Under the pieces are notes generated by a model that was given only the letters and a program-made list of their open reading frames with translations, searched no databases and was not told the DNA's origin. Source: a bacterium (GTDB lineage Bacteria; Electryoneota; RPQS01). Taken from it: DNA of 64,000 bases. The stretch covers positions 1 to 64,000 of the forward strand of contig JAHDVH010000005.1 in NCBI GenBank assembly GCA_023382385.1, written 5' to 3'. The position numbers were made by a program, and so were the translations under genes. Below are positions 1 through 8,050 of this stretch, piece by piece; the stretch's first letter is position 1, and each line of letters starts with the position of its first letter.

Positions 1-24
1 TTCTGACCGGTTCGTTACCCTTGC

Positions 25-52
25 AGCGGGCCTCCCTTCCGGGAGGCCCGCT
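25..52 (+). terminator. Intrinsic terminator of an upstream gene
   Basis: A 12-bp GC-rich perfect stem with loop TTCC is followed by TGTCGTTT. It presumably ends a gene lying before the window. Confidence 0.7.
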
Positions 53-126
53 GTCGTTTGGCGGATACGTGTCTAAAATCCATACCGTTCAAAGACCTAC
101 GAAAGAAATTTCGCACCCGAATAGCG

Positions 127-155
127 TTGCTTTTCTGTAATCATGAGTGTATATT
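127..155 (+). promoter_or_regulatory. Sigma-70-type promoter
   Basis: TTGCTT at 127-132 and TATATT at 150-155 are separated by exactly 17 bp. This spacing and the same -10 recur at several other places in the window. It would drive the secreted protein gene starting at 263, with a leader of roughly 100 nt. Confidence 0.55.
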
Positions 156-262
156 ACTGTTTACGACAAAACCACTGCGTGGTTGATCAAGCGCGGCCTG
201 CGGTTTGCAGTTAGCGCATGTCTCGAATATCAAGCTACCGGCATGGAACCGGAAAGGAACGA

Positions 263-799
263 ATGATCATGGCACGATGGACATTCCTGGCAATTCTGAT
301 TTGCTTCGCAACTCTGCAGAGCGCTGCTTACGCACAGGGCTTTAACATGGCGTTTCAGCATTTTGAACCCGCCTCGCCGTTGACTACAACGTGCGGCGGC
401 AACATAGGTATTCCCGATGGAACGGTGATCAAGATATTCCAGGACGTGGACAACGATGGACCAGATCCGGAAGATCCCCAGCCGGTCGTGTGTACTGACC
501 CGCCGGATTGCGTGACGCCCTTTGATGCGGTCAACTTCAACGAATTCACATTCAACGGCGTCTACTTCGAACTCGGACCGGGTTACTTTGTAACAGAAAC
601 CCTGCTGACATGCTCGGCTACCATCCCCGCAAATGCTCGCTACTACCTGCGGATTTACGAACCGGATGGAGTTACGGTCTTGTGGACCAGTTCGGTTGCT
701 ACGGCGGTGGTGGGCTATCAGGAGGTCAATTATACTGATGCCGACTGGACCTGCGGTGCCTCAGGCCCGCGTTGCACAGTGATTGACGAATCTGAGTAG
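263..799 (+). CDS. Secreted protein of unknown function
   Basis: I chose the ATG at 263 because GGAAAGGA lies a few bases upstream and the protein then begins directly with a signal peptide (MIMARWTFLAILICFATLQS, cleavage near AYAQ). The mature part, about 155 residues, has acidic stretches (DVDNDGPDPEDPQP), six or more Cys residues that could form disulphides, and a YYLRIYEPDG motif near the C-terminus. The protein at 4083-4706 carries matching elements (an Asp/Pro-rich stretch, YYLRLWEGGD, DVEWTFG against DADWTCG), so the two probably belong to one family flanking the UshA-like cluster. No enzymatic motif is visible. Confidence 0.75.
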   Translation: MIMARWTFLAILICFATLQSAAYAQGFNMAFQHFEPASPLTTTCGGNIGIPDGTVIKIFQDVDNDGPDPEDPQPVVCTDPPDCVTPFDAVNFNEFTFNGVYFELGPGYFVTETLLTCSATIPANARYYLRIYEPDGVTVLWTSSVATAVVGYQEVNYTDADWTCGASGPRCTVIDESE

Positions 800-902
800 T
801 TTCCCGGACAGAATTCCGGAACCGGCGCTTGGACGTGCGCGTTCAACTCTGGAAAGCACGCTTTTCTTTCAAACTCATTCTGAAACAGATAATTCAAGAC
901 TC

Positions 903-1964
903 ATGCGCAAACTAACGATCTTGCTGTCCGCACTCCTGACTGCGGTGCTCAGCGGTCTTCTGGTCCCCGGGTGTTCTGTCGCCCCGGCCGAAGGCAAGCT
1001 GCAAGTCATGTATAGCGGCAATATCCGGGGCAATGTGGCCCCGTGTGGTTGAAAGGACAAAAAAGGTGGGGTGGCCCGGTGGGCTGCCTTCGTACAAAGA
1101 CATCAGGATCCGACAGCCAATTGGCTGACGGTTGATGCTGGCAACTTTGTAGACCGTGCAGGTGCCAAGGGCGGCTGCTCGACGAAGTGCCAATTCATGG
1201 TCACGAGTTATGAGGACCTCCATTACGACGTCCTGAACATTGCTCGTCAGGAAGTCTCGATGGGCTACGAGACATTGGTTTCGCTGCGCGACACGACCAA
1301 GACGACCAAGTACGTCTCTGCCAATCTGCTCGATGTGAAGACCGGCAAGCCGCTCTTTGATCCGTATGTGATCAAGGATTACGGCAATATGCGTATTGGC
1401 GTCATCGGACTCTTGCGTGATGCGGATTTTCCGGCCACCTCATCACTGGTGGATACCACAGTGATGAAAGTCACGCCGACTACCGAGGCCGCGCAGAAAT
1501 ATCTGCCGGATCTGATGCGCAAGACCGACGCGGTTATTCTGCTGTGTGAATTGCCGACCGATGATATCGATTCGCTGGTCAAGCAATTCCCGGACATTGA
1601 CATCGTGATTTCCACCGGCGCTCTGCGCACGGGAGAAACTACGACGACTATTGGTAAGAAGACGCGTCTCCTCGGAACTGGATCGTCCGGCTACAACGGA
1701 CACTACGCGACGCTTGAATTTAAGCCTGCGTGGGGCGACTCTGTTGCTTTCGCGGACTTCAAAGATGCGTTGCTGGATTCTTATGACATGCCCGGCGAAT
1801 GGTCCGAAAGACTTGCCAAATTTGAAGGCAAGTCCGGAGCTACCATTCAGCCCAGCCAGAGCGGCGTGAAGGTTTCACCCGGCAATGCGCCGTCGCTTTC
1901 GCCATCCAGCAAGGATCCCGCTTCAACGACCAAAGACCCTCATGTGGGGCACAATCACGGATAG
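903..1964 (+). CDS. UshA-like lipoprotein, probable selenoprotein (UGA at 1050-1052)
   Basis: Read as one 353-residue protein with Sec at the UGA at 1050-1052. The frame before the UGA (signal peptide, lipobox VPGC, GNIRGNVAPCG) and the frame after it (KDKKGGVARWAAFVQRH...) are the same frame. Together they align end to end with the neighbouring paralogue at 2033, which has Cys (PCGC) where this gene has UGA. The fold resembles the N-terminal metallophosphatase domain of UshA/5'-nucleotidases: VDAGNF in place of a GD motif, a SANL strand, IGVIGL and a ISTG strand. The metal ligands expected in DxH, GD, GNHE and GHxH motifs are all absent, so phosphatase activity is unlikely. The CGU motif suggests a redox role in the periplasm or at the membrane. 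The alternative is a genuine stop or pseudogene, but the intact frame of more than 300 codons after the UGA and the hairpin right behind it argue against this. A terminator-like hairpin separates it from the next paralogue. Confidence 0.82.
1050..1088 (+). promoter_or_regulatory. Candidate bacterial SECIS element
   Basis: Directly after the UGA (1050-1052) the mRNA can fold an 8-bp stem, 1070-1077 with 1081-1088 (two pairs are G-U), closed by the apical loop GGU at 1078-1080. Twenty-five nucleotides separate the UGA from the loop. Known bacterial SECIS elements place a G-rich apical loop roughly 16-37 nt behind the UGA. The UGA at 3295 has the same layout and the same spacing, while the Cys paralogue at 2033 does not form this hairpin at the matching position. 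Confidence 0.75.
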
Positions 1965-1981
1965 GGTTCTCTCCCGTTAGG

Positions 1982-2008
1982 AAAAGAGCGGCGAGAGGCC
2001 GCTCTTTT
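1982..2008 (+). terminator. Terminator or attenuator between UshA-like paralogues
   Basis: An 11-bp perfect stem (AAAAGAGCGGC paired with GCCGCTCTTTT) with loop GAGAG is followed by CTTTAC. It lies 18 nt behind the first selenoprotein gene and 24 nt before the start of the second paralogue, so it may tune expression of the downstream copies. Confidence 0.75.
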
Positions 2009-2032
2009 CTTTACAATAACAGGAGATGAACG

Positions 2033-3103
2033 ATGCTACGTGGTACAGGTGGGTTCCGATTTACGTTGCGCTTTCTGTTGCTTCTTATACTGGGGAGCAC
2101 GGGTCTTTCACTGCTAAGCGGCGGTTGCACCCCCGCGCCTGCTGAAGGCAAGCTTCAAGTGATGTTTACAGGGAACATCCGCGGGAACGTGTCACCGTGC
2201 GGCTGTAAGGTAAGCAAAGGCGGGGTGGCGCGGCTGGCGTCATTCGTCCAGCGACACACAGACCCGACGGCCAATTGGCTGATGGTGGATGCAGGGAATT
2301 TCGTGGATCGTGCCGGTGCCAAAGGCGGATGCTCGGACAAGTGTCAATTCCTTGTGACGAGTTACGAAGGCCTGAAGTACGATGTTCTGAATGTTGCCCG
2401 TCAGGAGATTTCGATGGGCTACGAAACACTGGTTGCGATGCGTGACACGGTGAAGTCCGTTGACTTTGTCTCGGCAAACCTCGTGGATGCGGCTACCAAT
2501 CGTCCGTTGTTCAAGCCGTATGTGATCAAAGACTACGGCAATATGAAAGTCGGTATCATTGGCTTGGTGCGGGATGCTGACTTCCCTGCAACGTCTTCGC
2601 TGATAGACACAACCAGGTTTCGTGTGACCAGCACAAAGGCGGCAGCGGACCGTTACTTACCGGAAGTTGCAAAGAAAGCCAACGCGATCGTCTTACTCTG
2701 CGAACTCTCATCGGACGATTTGGATACACTCATTAGTTCGCATCCCGAAATTGACTTTGTCATTTCCACCGGCGCATTGCGAACAGGCGAGACCATGACG
2801 ACCATCGGTAAGACACGCGTTGTTGGAACCGGTTCGTCAGGGTATAATGGCCACTACGCGATGATCGAGTTCAACCCCTCTTGGGGCGACTCCGCCGGCT
2901 ACGTTGACTTCAAAGACGCCTTGACGGATGTTTACGAGCAGGAAGGCGAATGGTCAACCAAGCTTGCGGCTTTCGAAGAGCGCACAGGCACAGGCAAACG
3001 CCAGCAAAATGCAGGTTCGACGCCTATGACTGGAGCAGGGATTCCCAACACACTTTCGCCGGACGCTCTGCAGAAGAAGGCGACAATAAGTTCTCACGGT
3101 TAA
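2033..3103 (+). CDS. UshA-like lipoprotein, Cys-containing paralogue
   Basis: 356 residues; the start is supported by CAGGAGATG upstream. The signal peptide ends at the lipobox LSGGC, so this is a lipoprotein. The core is very similar to the protein at 903-1964 (GNIRGNVSPCGCKVSKGGVAR, VDAGNFVDRAGAKGGCS, SMGYETLV, IKDYGNM). The third residue of the CGC motif is Cys (TGT) where the two flanking paralogues use UGA. The metal-binding residues of true 5'-nucleotidases are missing (GN for GD, ARQE for GNHE, TGAL for the GHxH region). Two further Cys (GGCSxKC) are shared with the first paralogue only, and another sits in VLLCEL. It acts outside the cytoplasm; its substrate is unknown. It serves as an internal control for the selenocysteine call. 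Confidence 0.88.
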   Translation: MLRGTGGFRFTLRFLLLLILGSTGLSLLSGGCTPAPAEGKLQVMFTGNIRGNVSPCGCKVSKGGVARLASFVQRHTDPTANWLMVDAGNFVDRAGAKGGCSDKCQFLVTSYEGLKYDVLNVARQEISMGYETLVAMRDTVKSVDFVSANLVDAATNRPLFKPYVIKDYGNMKVGIIGLVRDADFPATSSLIDTTRFRVTSTKAAADRYLPEVAKKANAIVLLCELSSDDLDTLISSHPEIDFVISTGALRTGETMTTIGKTRVVGTGSSGYNGHYAMIEFNPSWGDSAGYVDFKDALTDVYEQEGEWSTKLAAFEERTGTGKRQQNAGSTPMTGAGIPNTLSPDALQKKATISSHG

Positions 3104-3120
3104 CTCAAGTTCATAGCAGA

Positions 3121-4056
3121 ATGAATCAACGGATTCGGCCCATGCTGAAGGGCGGGGCGGTGACGGGTATGTTGTTGCTGGTCGGGCTGCTTGGCCTTTC
3201 GCTCGGTCATGCGGCGGACAAGCAGGCTTCGAAAGCTCAGAAAGCGCGCGTCATCTACTCAGGGCAGTTTAAAGGCCACGTCGAACCCTGCGGTTGAGGC
3301 TCGCGTAAAGGCGGGCTGGCCCGGAGGGCTACCTTTATTCATAACAGCCGCTCTGACACTCTCGCGATTGTCACGGTGGATGCTGGAAATTTCGCGACTC
3401 TTGCGATCGACAAGGAGTTCGAGCCGCGACGTGACCTTTTGTTCTCTTTTTACAAGGAACAAAACTACGACGCGATAACCTTGGGACCGCAGGAAATGAA
3501 CTCTTCGCTGTCGGTTTGGAAGCAGGCGAGCCAGGATGGGTTGCCCATCGTTTGCGCAAACCTGTTCGAAGGTAAACGCTCCAAGAAGCCGGTCTTCGAC
3601 GCATACCGTTGGACCGAGCGTGCGGGTGTGCGCATGGCTGTCGTCGGGCTTATCATGGAGCGATCTGTTGCGAACAGCCCCGACTCGGCGGAAGTGCGCG
3701 TCGAATCACCCTATAAGATCCAGAAGCTGATGCGGAAAGTGTTGAAGCGTTCCGATTACGTCACCCTGATTGGCGACTTTACGGTCAAGGAAGCTGACTC
3801 CCTCGCTCAGACCTATCCGGAAGTTAATCTGATTGTTTCATCGAATCCGACGCTTTCGAATTACTTCACCGTCGGCACGACTGTCGTCGCACCTTGCGGA
3901 GCAAAAGGATACTACGGTGAGTACATCGAGACTTCCGTGGCGCGCAGTGACTCGGCCAGATACGAGAAGGTACGCGAGACTCTCGATACCAAGATCCCCG
4001 CGGACACGCTTTATGAGAAGCGAGTTTCGCAGTCGGGAATCCTTCCGCGCAAGTAG
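3121..4056 (+). CDS. UshA-like secreted protein, probable selenoprotein (UGA at 3295-3297)
   Basis: 311 residues when the UGA at 3295-3297 is read as Sec. It starts 17 nt behind the preceding paralogue and is probably cotranscribed with it. The N-terminus is a signal peptide without a lipobox (MLLLVGLLGLSLGHA), unlike the other two copies. The frame before the UGA ends VIYSGQFKGHVEPCG, and the same frame continues GSRKGGLARRATFIH and VDAGNF. The CGU motif lies exactly where the paralogue at 2033 has CGC. The rest is more diverged: GPQEMNSS in place of the GNHE region, VVGLIMERS, LIVSSNP. A SECIS-like hairpin follows at the same distance as in the first copy. The extra Cys pair GGCSxKC of the other two is absent here. 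Confidence 0.8.
3295..3331 (+). promoter_or_regulatory. Candidate bacterial SECIS element
   Basis: Six paired bases, 3317-3322 with 3326-3331 (TGGCCC against GGGCTA, one G-U), close an apical loop GGA at 3323-3325. The stem can be extended by three more pairs beyond a C-C mismatch. Exactly 25 nt lie between the UGA and the loop, the same as for the UGA at 1050. Confidence 0.72.
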
Positions 4057-4082
4057 TTTTTGAAGCGAATCCTCAACCACAA

Positions 4083-4706
4083 ATGATGGCAAACGGAAAC
4101 ATGATGTTGCGTATTGCGACGACTATCCTGCTGGTGTTGGTGACCCTGAACAGCGTGATGGCGCGCGAAGTTATCAAGGGCCGCGAAGTCTACTTTGATA
4201 CGGAAAACACCGAAGAGCGCGACAACGAAATGGGGAATCCGTTCACCATTCTTGTCTTCTTCTTTAACAACAAACCCGTGTTGGATCGCACCGGAGCTCC
4301 CCACGATCATGGACATTTGATTCAAGTCATAGCAGATGGTGGAAACGGGATTCAGGACCCGCCCAATCCCGACGGAACTCCTGGCGGCGATGACTCGCTG
4401 GCCTGGGGCAACTTCAATCAACTCTACCTCGGCGGCCACGAATATCCCCCGCAAATGGAGGGGAAAACGGGTCTGTTCAGTTCCGGCAAGTACTTCATTC
4501 CATACGTGGATGATGGGGTATATTATTTGCGTTTATGGGAAGGTGGAGATTCGAAAAAAGCTCCGTACTATCAGGACTCAAGTGAATATGTTTCGACCAT
4601 TGGTGATCAGGGCGGGGGAATGCTGCGCGTATCCTCTCGTGTCTACAAATCCCCCGAAGATGTGGAATGGACGTTTGGACCGGCTAAGCCGCGACCCAAG
4701 AAATAG
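4083..4706 (+). CDS. Secreted protein of unknown function
   Basis: 207 residues with an N-terminal signal peptide (MMLRIATTILLVLVTLNSVM, cleavage after MA). The exact start among ATG 4083, 4086, 4101 and 4104 is uncertain. The mature domain has an Asp/Gly/Pro-rich segment (VIADGGNGIQDPPNPDG followed by TPGGDDS), then GKYFIPYVDDGVYYLRLWEG and YYQDSSEY. This looks like a family of secreted beta-sandwich proteins in FCB bacteria, and it resembles the protein at 263-799. It follows the third UshA-like gene by 26 nt and probably belongs to the same transcript. No catalytic motif is seen. Confidence 0.75.
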   Translation: MMANGNMMLRIATTILLVLVTLNSVMAREVIKGREVYFDTENTEERDNEMGNPFTILVFFFNNKPVLDRTGAPHDHGHLIQVIADGGNGIQDPPNPDGTPGGDDSLAWGNFNQLYLGGHEYPPQMEGKTGLFSSGKYFIPYVDDGVYYLRLWEGGDSKKAPYYQDSSEYVSTIGDQGGGMLRVSSRVYKSPEDVEWTFGPAKPRPKK

Positions 4707-4802
4707 CGTTCGACCTTTTGGAAGATTGTCAGCCTTGTTCGGGGATCGTCCACTACTGCAAGCCGGGCGAGCCCCGTTACTTTTGCAACGGGGGACCAGT
4801 TT

Positions 4803-5414
4803 GTGTTAAGGCTCTTGGTGACATTAGCTTGTCTTACGCCCGTCGCTTTCGCCAGTTGGGTGCAAATCGGCTTTCTCACGAACGAATCCCCGCAATCGGT
4901 GTCACTGCAAGTCGAATCCCTACCTGAAGCCCGCCAGTTTGAACTTCGGGAAGCTGGGGACGCACAGCGGTCTTGCTGGTTGAGTCCGCCGATTTTCTTT
5001 GAGGGGCGCGGCGAGCAGGATTGCATCGTAGCTTGGAAGCAGGCCGGCGTGGCACATGAACGACGCTTTACGCTGCGTGCTGATTCCCCGATGCAACTGC
5101 TCTTGGTGGAGGAAACGCATGCTGACCTCAAGCGCGCGGTTGAACAGCCCTTTGATGTCCAACTGGAATTGGCTCCCAATCCGTTCAACGTCATGGCAAC
5201 TCTGTCATTAACTCTGCCCGAGGCCGCCCATGCCGACTTAAAGGTCTATGACGTGCTGGGCCGCCGGGTTTCGGATCTCTTTGACCAGCCTCTTTCCGCA
5301 GGCAGTCACCGCTGGACTATTGACGGCTCGACATGGGCCAGCGGGACCTATTTCCTCTCTTATCGCCTCTCGCCCGGCCCGTCCGGGGTCCGCCGCCTGC
5401 TACTGCTGAAGTAG
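4803..5414 (+). CDS. Secreted protein with C-terminal sorting (FlgD-like/T9SS) domain
   Basis: 203 residues from a GTG start preceded by GGGGGACC. A short signal peptide (LLVTLACLTPVAFA) precedes about 100 residues with no recognised motif. The last 85 residues are the sorting domain of FCB-group secreted proteins: LAPNPFNVMATLSLTLPE, LKVYDVLGRRV, SGTYFLSY and a hydrophobic LLLLK end. Proteins with this domain are exported and attached to, or released from, the cell surface, probably by a type IX-like system; no secretion genes are in this window. The small mature part suggests a structural or ligand-binding role rather than an enzyme. Confidence 0.75.
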   Translation: MLRLLVTLACLTPVAFASWVQIGFLTNESPQSVSLQVESLPEARQFELREAGDAQRSCWLSPPIFFEGRGEQDCIVAWKQAGVAHERRFTLRADSPMQLLLVEETHADLKRAVEQPFDVQLELAPNPFNVMATLSLTLPEAAHADLKVYDVLGRRVSDLFDQPLSAGSHRWTIDGSTWASGTYFLSYRLSPGPSGVRRLLLLK

Positions 5415-5478
5415 TTTCCCCTCTCAACTCTGTTTCTTTATTGCGGCTTATAGTCAAGCTCCGTAGATTAGGGAGCCC

Positions 5479-6108
5479 ATGTCCATTCTGATCGGCATCG
5501 CCGGTGGCTCCGCCAGCGGCAAGACGACGCTGGCTCACGGTCTCATGCACGCAATGGGTCCGGATCGCGTGCTCTGGCTCCTGCAGGACAGCTACTACCG
5601 CGAATTACGTGGTATGAGCTTTGACGAGCGTTGCCTGTATAACTTCGATCATCCCAGCGCCTTCGAAACCGATTTGCTCTGCCGCCACTTGGATGAGCTG
5701 CTTGCGGGCAGACCCATCGAACTACCCGAATACGATTACTGCACACACATGCGGAAGCCGGCAGGCCAACATGTCGAACCGCGCGAAATTATCCTGCTCG
5801 ATGGAATCCTCGTCCTGCACGAACCTGATTTGCGGAAGCGAATGAGTCTGAAAGTGTTCGTCGAGTGTCCAGCTGATGTGAGACTGGCGCGCCGCATCGA
5901 GCGCGACGTCGTTTTCCGTGCTCGCGCAAAGCACGACGTCATTCGCCAATTCAACGACCACGTCGAACCCATGCACCGGCAGTTCGTCGAGCCTTCCAAG
6001 TCGTTCGCCGACATCGTAATTCCCTTTGGTGCCGAGATACCTTCGGTAACACAGATGGTCGCGGAGCGAATTCAATCTTCTGCACAGGCGGACGCGCAAC
6101 GTTCCTGA
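5479..6108 (+). CDS. udk: Uridine kinase
   Basis: 209 residues. A P-loop is seen at GIAGGSASGKTT (about residues 6-17), followed by LLQDSYY and YNFDHPSAF, which are typical of uridine/cytidine kinases, then PEYDY, the Walker B-like IILLDGIL and RLARRIERD. The enzyme phosphorylates uridine and cytidine to UMP and CMP in the cytoplasm. The usual ERGR lid is ERDVVFRARAK here, a mild divergence. It opens a salvage operon: tdk follows after 20 nt and nupC 3 nt later, so import and phosphorylation of nucleosides are probably coexpressed. Confidence 0.92.
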   Translation: MSILIGIAGGSASGKTTLAHGLMHAMGPDRVLWLLQDSYYRELRGMSFDERCLYNFDHPSAFETDLLCRHLDELLAGRPIELPEYDYCTHMRKPAGQHVEPREIILLDGILVLHEPDLRKRMSLKVFVECPADVRLARRIERDVVFRARAKHDVIRQFNDHVEPMHRQFVEPSKSFADIVIPFGAEIPSVTQMVAERIQSSAQADAQRS

Positions 6109-6128
6109 AAACTCTCCTTTGTTGATCC

Positions 6129-6740
6129 ATGCACCACTTTCCCCACAATACCGGCTGGATTGAAGTTATCTGCGGACCGATGTTCTCCGGCAAGACGGAG
6201 GAATTGATTCGCCGGTTGGTGCGCGCTCAGATTGCCAAACTGCGCGTTGAGATATTCAAGCCGCTGATTGACAACCGATACTCTCGGGACGAAATCGTCA
6301 GTCATTCGCGGCTGACAATCCCATCGCAGCTGGTCAAGTCACCGTGGGAGATCTTTGAACTCGCGCAGGATGCCGACGTGATCGGCATTGACGAAGCGCA
6401 ATTCCTCGGGAACGAATTGATCGAAGTCGTGCAGAAGCTCGCCGATCAGAACAAACGAGTCATCTGCGCGGGGCTGGATACCGATTATCGCGGCGTTCCG
6501 TTCGATCCGATTCCTCAACTGCTCGCAATCGCCGAATACATAGATAAGACGCTCGCCATTTGTGTGCGCTGCGGAAATCCCGCCAAGCACACACAGCGCG
6601 TGGTCGCGTCACGGGAGCTCGTCTTAGTCGGTGCGCAAGACGCCTACGAACCGCGCTGCCGCAATTGTTTTGTCCCTCCCGATCCTGCTCAAGAAACGGC
6701 TGTGCAGGAGCAACTCCCTCTCTCCTCAAAGCAAGGATAA
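6129..6740 (+). CDS. tdk: Thymidine kinase
   Basis: 203 residues of the bacterial type II thymidine kinase family. Walker A is [15 protein letters not shown] (about residues 15-29) and Walker B is IGIDEAQFL, in which the Glu is the likely catalytic base. Two Cys pairs, CVRC and CRNC, form the structural zinc site near the C-terminus. It makes dTMP from thymidine. The length fits the family. It lies between udk and nupC on the same strand with short gaps. Confidence 0.94.
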   Translation: MHHFPHNTGWIEVICGPMFSGKTEELIRRLVRAQIAKLRVEIFKPLIDNRYSRDEIVSHSRLTIPSQLVKSPWEIFELAQDADVIGIDEAQFLGNELIEVVQKLADQNKRVICAGLDTDYRGVPFDPIPQLLAIAEYIDKTLAICVRCGNPAKHTQRVVASRELVLVGAQDAYEPRCRNCFVPPDPAQETAVQEQLPLSSKQG

Positions 6741-6743
6741 CCT

Positions 6744-7994
6744 TTGGAACGTCTCCAATCCTTGATCGCGATTCCGATTCTGCTTGGTCTCGCGTGGCTG
6801 CTGTCATCCGACCGCAAAAATTTCCCGTGGCGTGTGGTGATTTGGGGTACGGGCCTGCAAATCGTCTTTGCGGTCTTGATTCTCTGGACGCCGTGGGGCC
6901 GCAATGTGTTCAGCGCGTTAGGCGACGGTGTGTCGAAATTTCTCGGATATACACTCGAAGGATCATCGTTCCTGTTCGGCAACATGGTCAAACAGGAGTA
7001 TCAGGAAACTTTCGGATTCCAGTTCGCTTTTGCGATCCTGCCGACCATCATTTTCTTCGGATCGTTCATGGGCATCCTCTATCACTTCGGCATCGTGCAA
7101 CGTGTGGTGCGTGGACTGGCATGGGTGATGACGCGATCGATGGGAACGTCCGGAGCGGAATCTCTTTCGGCGGCGGGCAATATCTTCTTGGGCCAGACAG
7201 AGTCACCCTTGTTGATTCGACCCTTCCTGAAAACGGTCACGCGCAGTGAACTGAATGCCATCATGGTTGGCGGGTTCGCCACCGTTGCGGGCGGCGTCAT
7301 GGCGGGGTATATTCTGCTCGGAGTTCCGGCAAAACATCTGCTCGCGGCGTCGGTCATGGCCGCGCCCGGCGCTTTGATCTTTGCCAAAATCTTTCTTCCG
7401 GAGCGCGAACAGCCGGCAACGGCAGGGCAGCTCCACATGCCCGAGATGCCCAAGCAGGCGAATGTTATTGATGCTGCGGCAAGCGGTGCGCGCGACGGAC
7501 TCGGCCTCGCGGTGAACGTCGGGGCCATGCTGCTCGCATTCATTGCTCTCATTGCTGTCTTAAACGCTATCTTGGGGCTGATTTCCGGCTGGTTTGCAGG
7601 AGTAGGGATGATGTGGTTCCCGGAAAGTTTGCGCGAGATCTTCTCCTACGTGCTCTGGCCGATTGGTTTCATTCTCGGCGTGCCTGTCTCGGAGTGCAAG
7701 GACTTCGCCTATCTTATCGGCACGAAGATCTCGATCAATGAGTTTGTGGCCTATGTCGAGTTATCAAACTTGATGAAGGAAGGCGTGCTGTCTCCCCGCA
7801 CGATCATGCTCGCGTCATATGCGCTGTGCGGATTCGCGAATTTCTCCTCAATCGGCATCCAAATCGGCGGTATCGGAAGCCTTGCTCCGGAGCGACGCAA
7901 GGATCTTGCGGAATTGGGCATGCGGGCGATGATAGCCGGAACGATGGTCAGCCTGCAGACGGCGGCCATTGCCGGAGTGCTGTCGGCAAGCTGA
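6744..7994 (+). CDS. nupC: NupC-type concentrative nucleoside transporter
   Basis: 416 residues from a TTG start 3 nt behind tdk. Multiple membrane segments are evident. The family signatures are present: FGFQFAFAILPTIIFF, the LGQTESPLLI helix that carries substrate-binding residues, GGFATVAGGVMAGY, and SYALCGFANFSSIGIQIGG near the C-terminus. Transporters of this CNT family import nucleosides with H+ or Na+ across the inner membrane. The upstream kinases would trap the imported uridine and thymidine, which gives this three-gene operon a coherent job. Confidence 0.93.
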   Translation: MERLQSLIAIPILLGLAWLLSSDRKNFPWRVVIWGTGLQIVFAVLILWTPWGRNVFSALGDGVSKFLGYTLEGSSFLFGNMVKQEYQETFGFQFAFAILPTIIFFGSFMGILYHFGIVQRVVRGLAWVMTRSMGTSGAESLSAAGNIFLGQTESPLLIRPFLKTVTRSELNAIMVGGFATVAGGVMAGYILLGVPAKHLLAASVMAAPGALIFAKIFLPEREQPATAGQLHMPEMPKQANVIDAAASGARDGLGLAVNVGAMLLAFIALIAVLNAILGLISGWFAGVGMMWFPESLREIFSYVLWPIGFILGVPVSECKDFAYLIGTKISINEFVAYVELSNLMKEGVLSPRTIMLASYALCGFANFSSIGIQIGGIGSLAPERRKDLAELGMRAMIAGTMVSLQTAAIAGVLSAS

Positions 7995-8003
7995 CATGAA
8001 AAA

Positions 8004-8022
8004 GTCCGCGCAAAGCGCGGAC
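8004..8022. terminator. Bidirectional terminator between nupC and sulP
   Basis: A perfect 8-bp stem (GTCCGCGC/GCGCGGAC, loop AAA) has A-rich sequence on the left and TTCTCTTT on the right, so it can end transcripts from both convergent genes. Confidence 0.8.
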
Positions 8023-8050
8023 TTCTCTTTCGCACACCCGATAATTAAAC

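Noticed and set aside
2950-3297. Open frame ending at the UGA at 3295 taken as a separate 115-residue gene
   Set aside because: Its first part overlaps the end of the preceding gene in another frame. The true gene starts at 3121 and continues past the UGA in the same frame with clear similarity to its paralogues.
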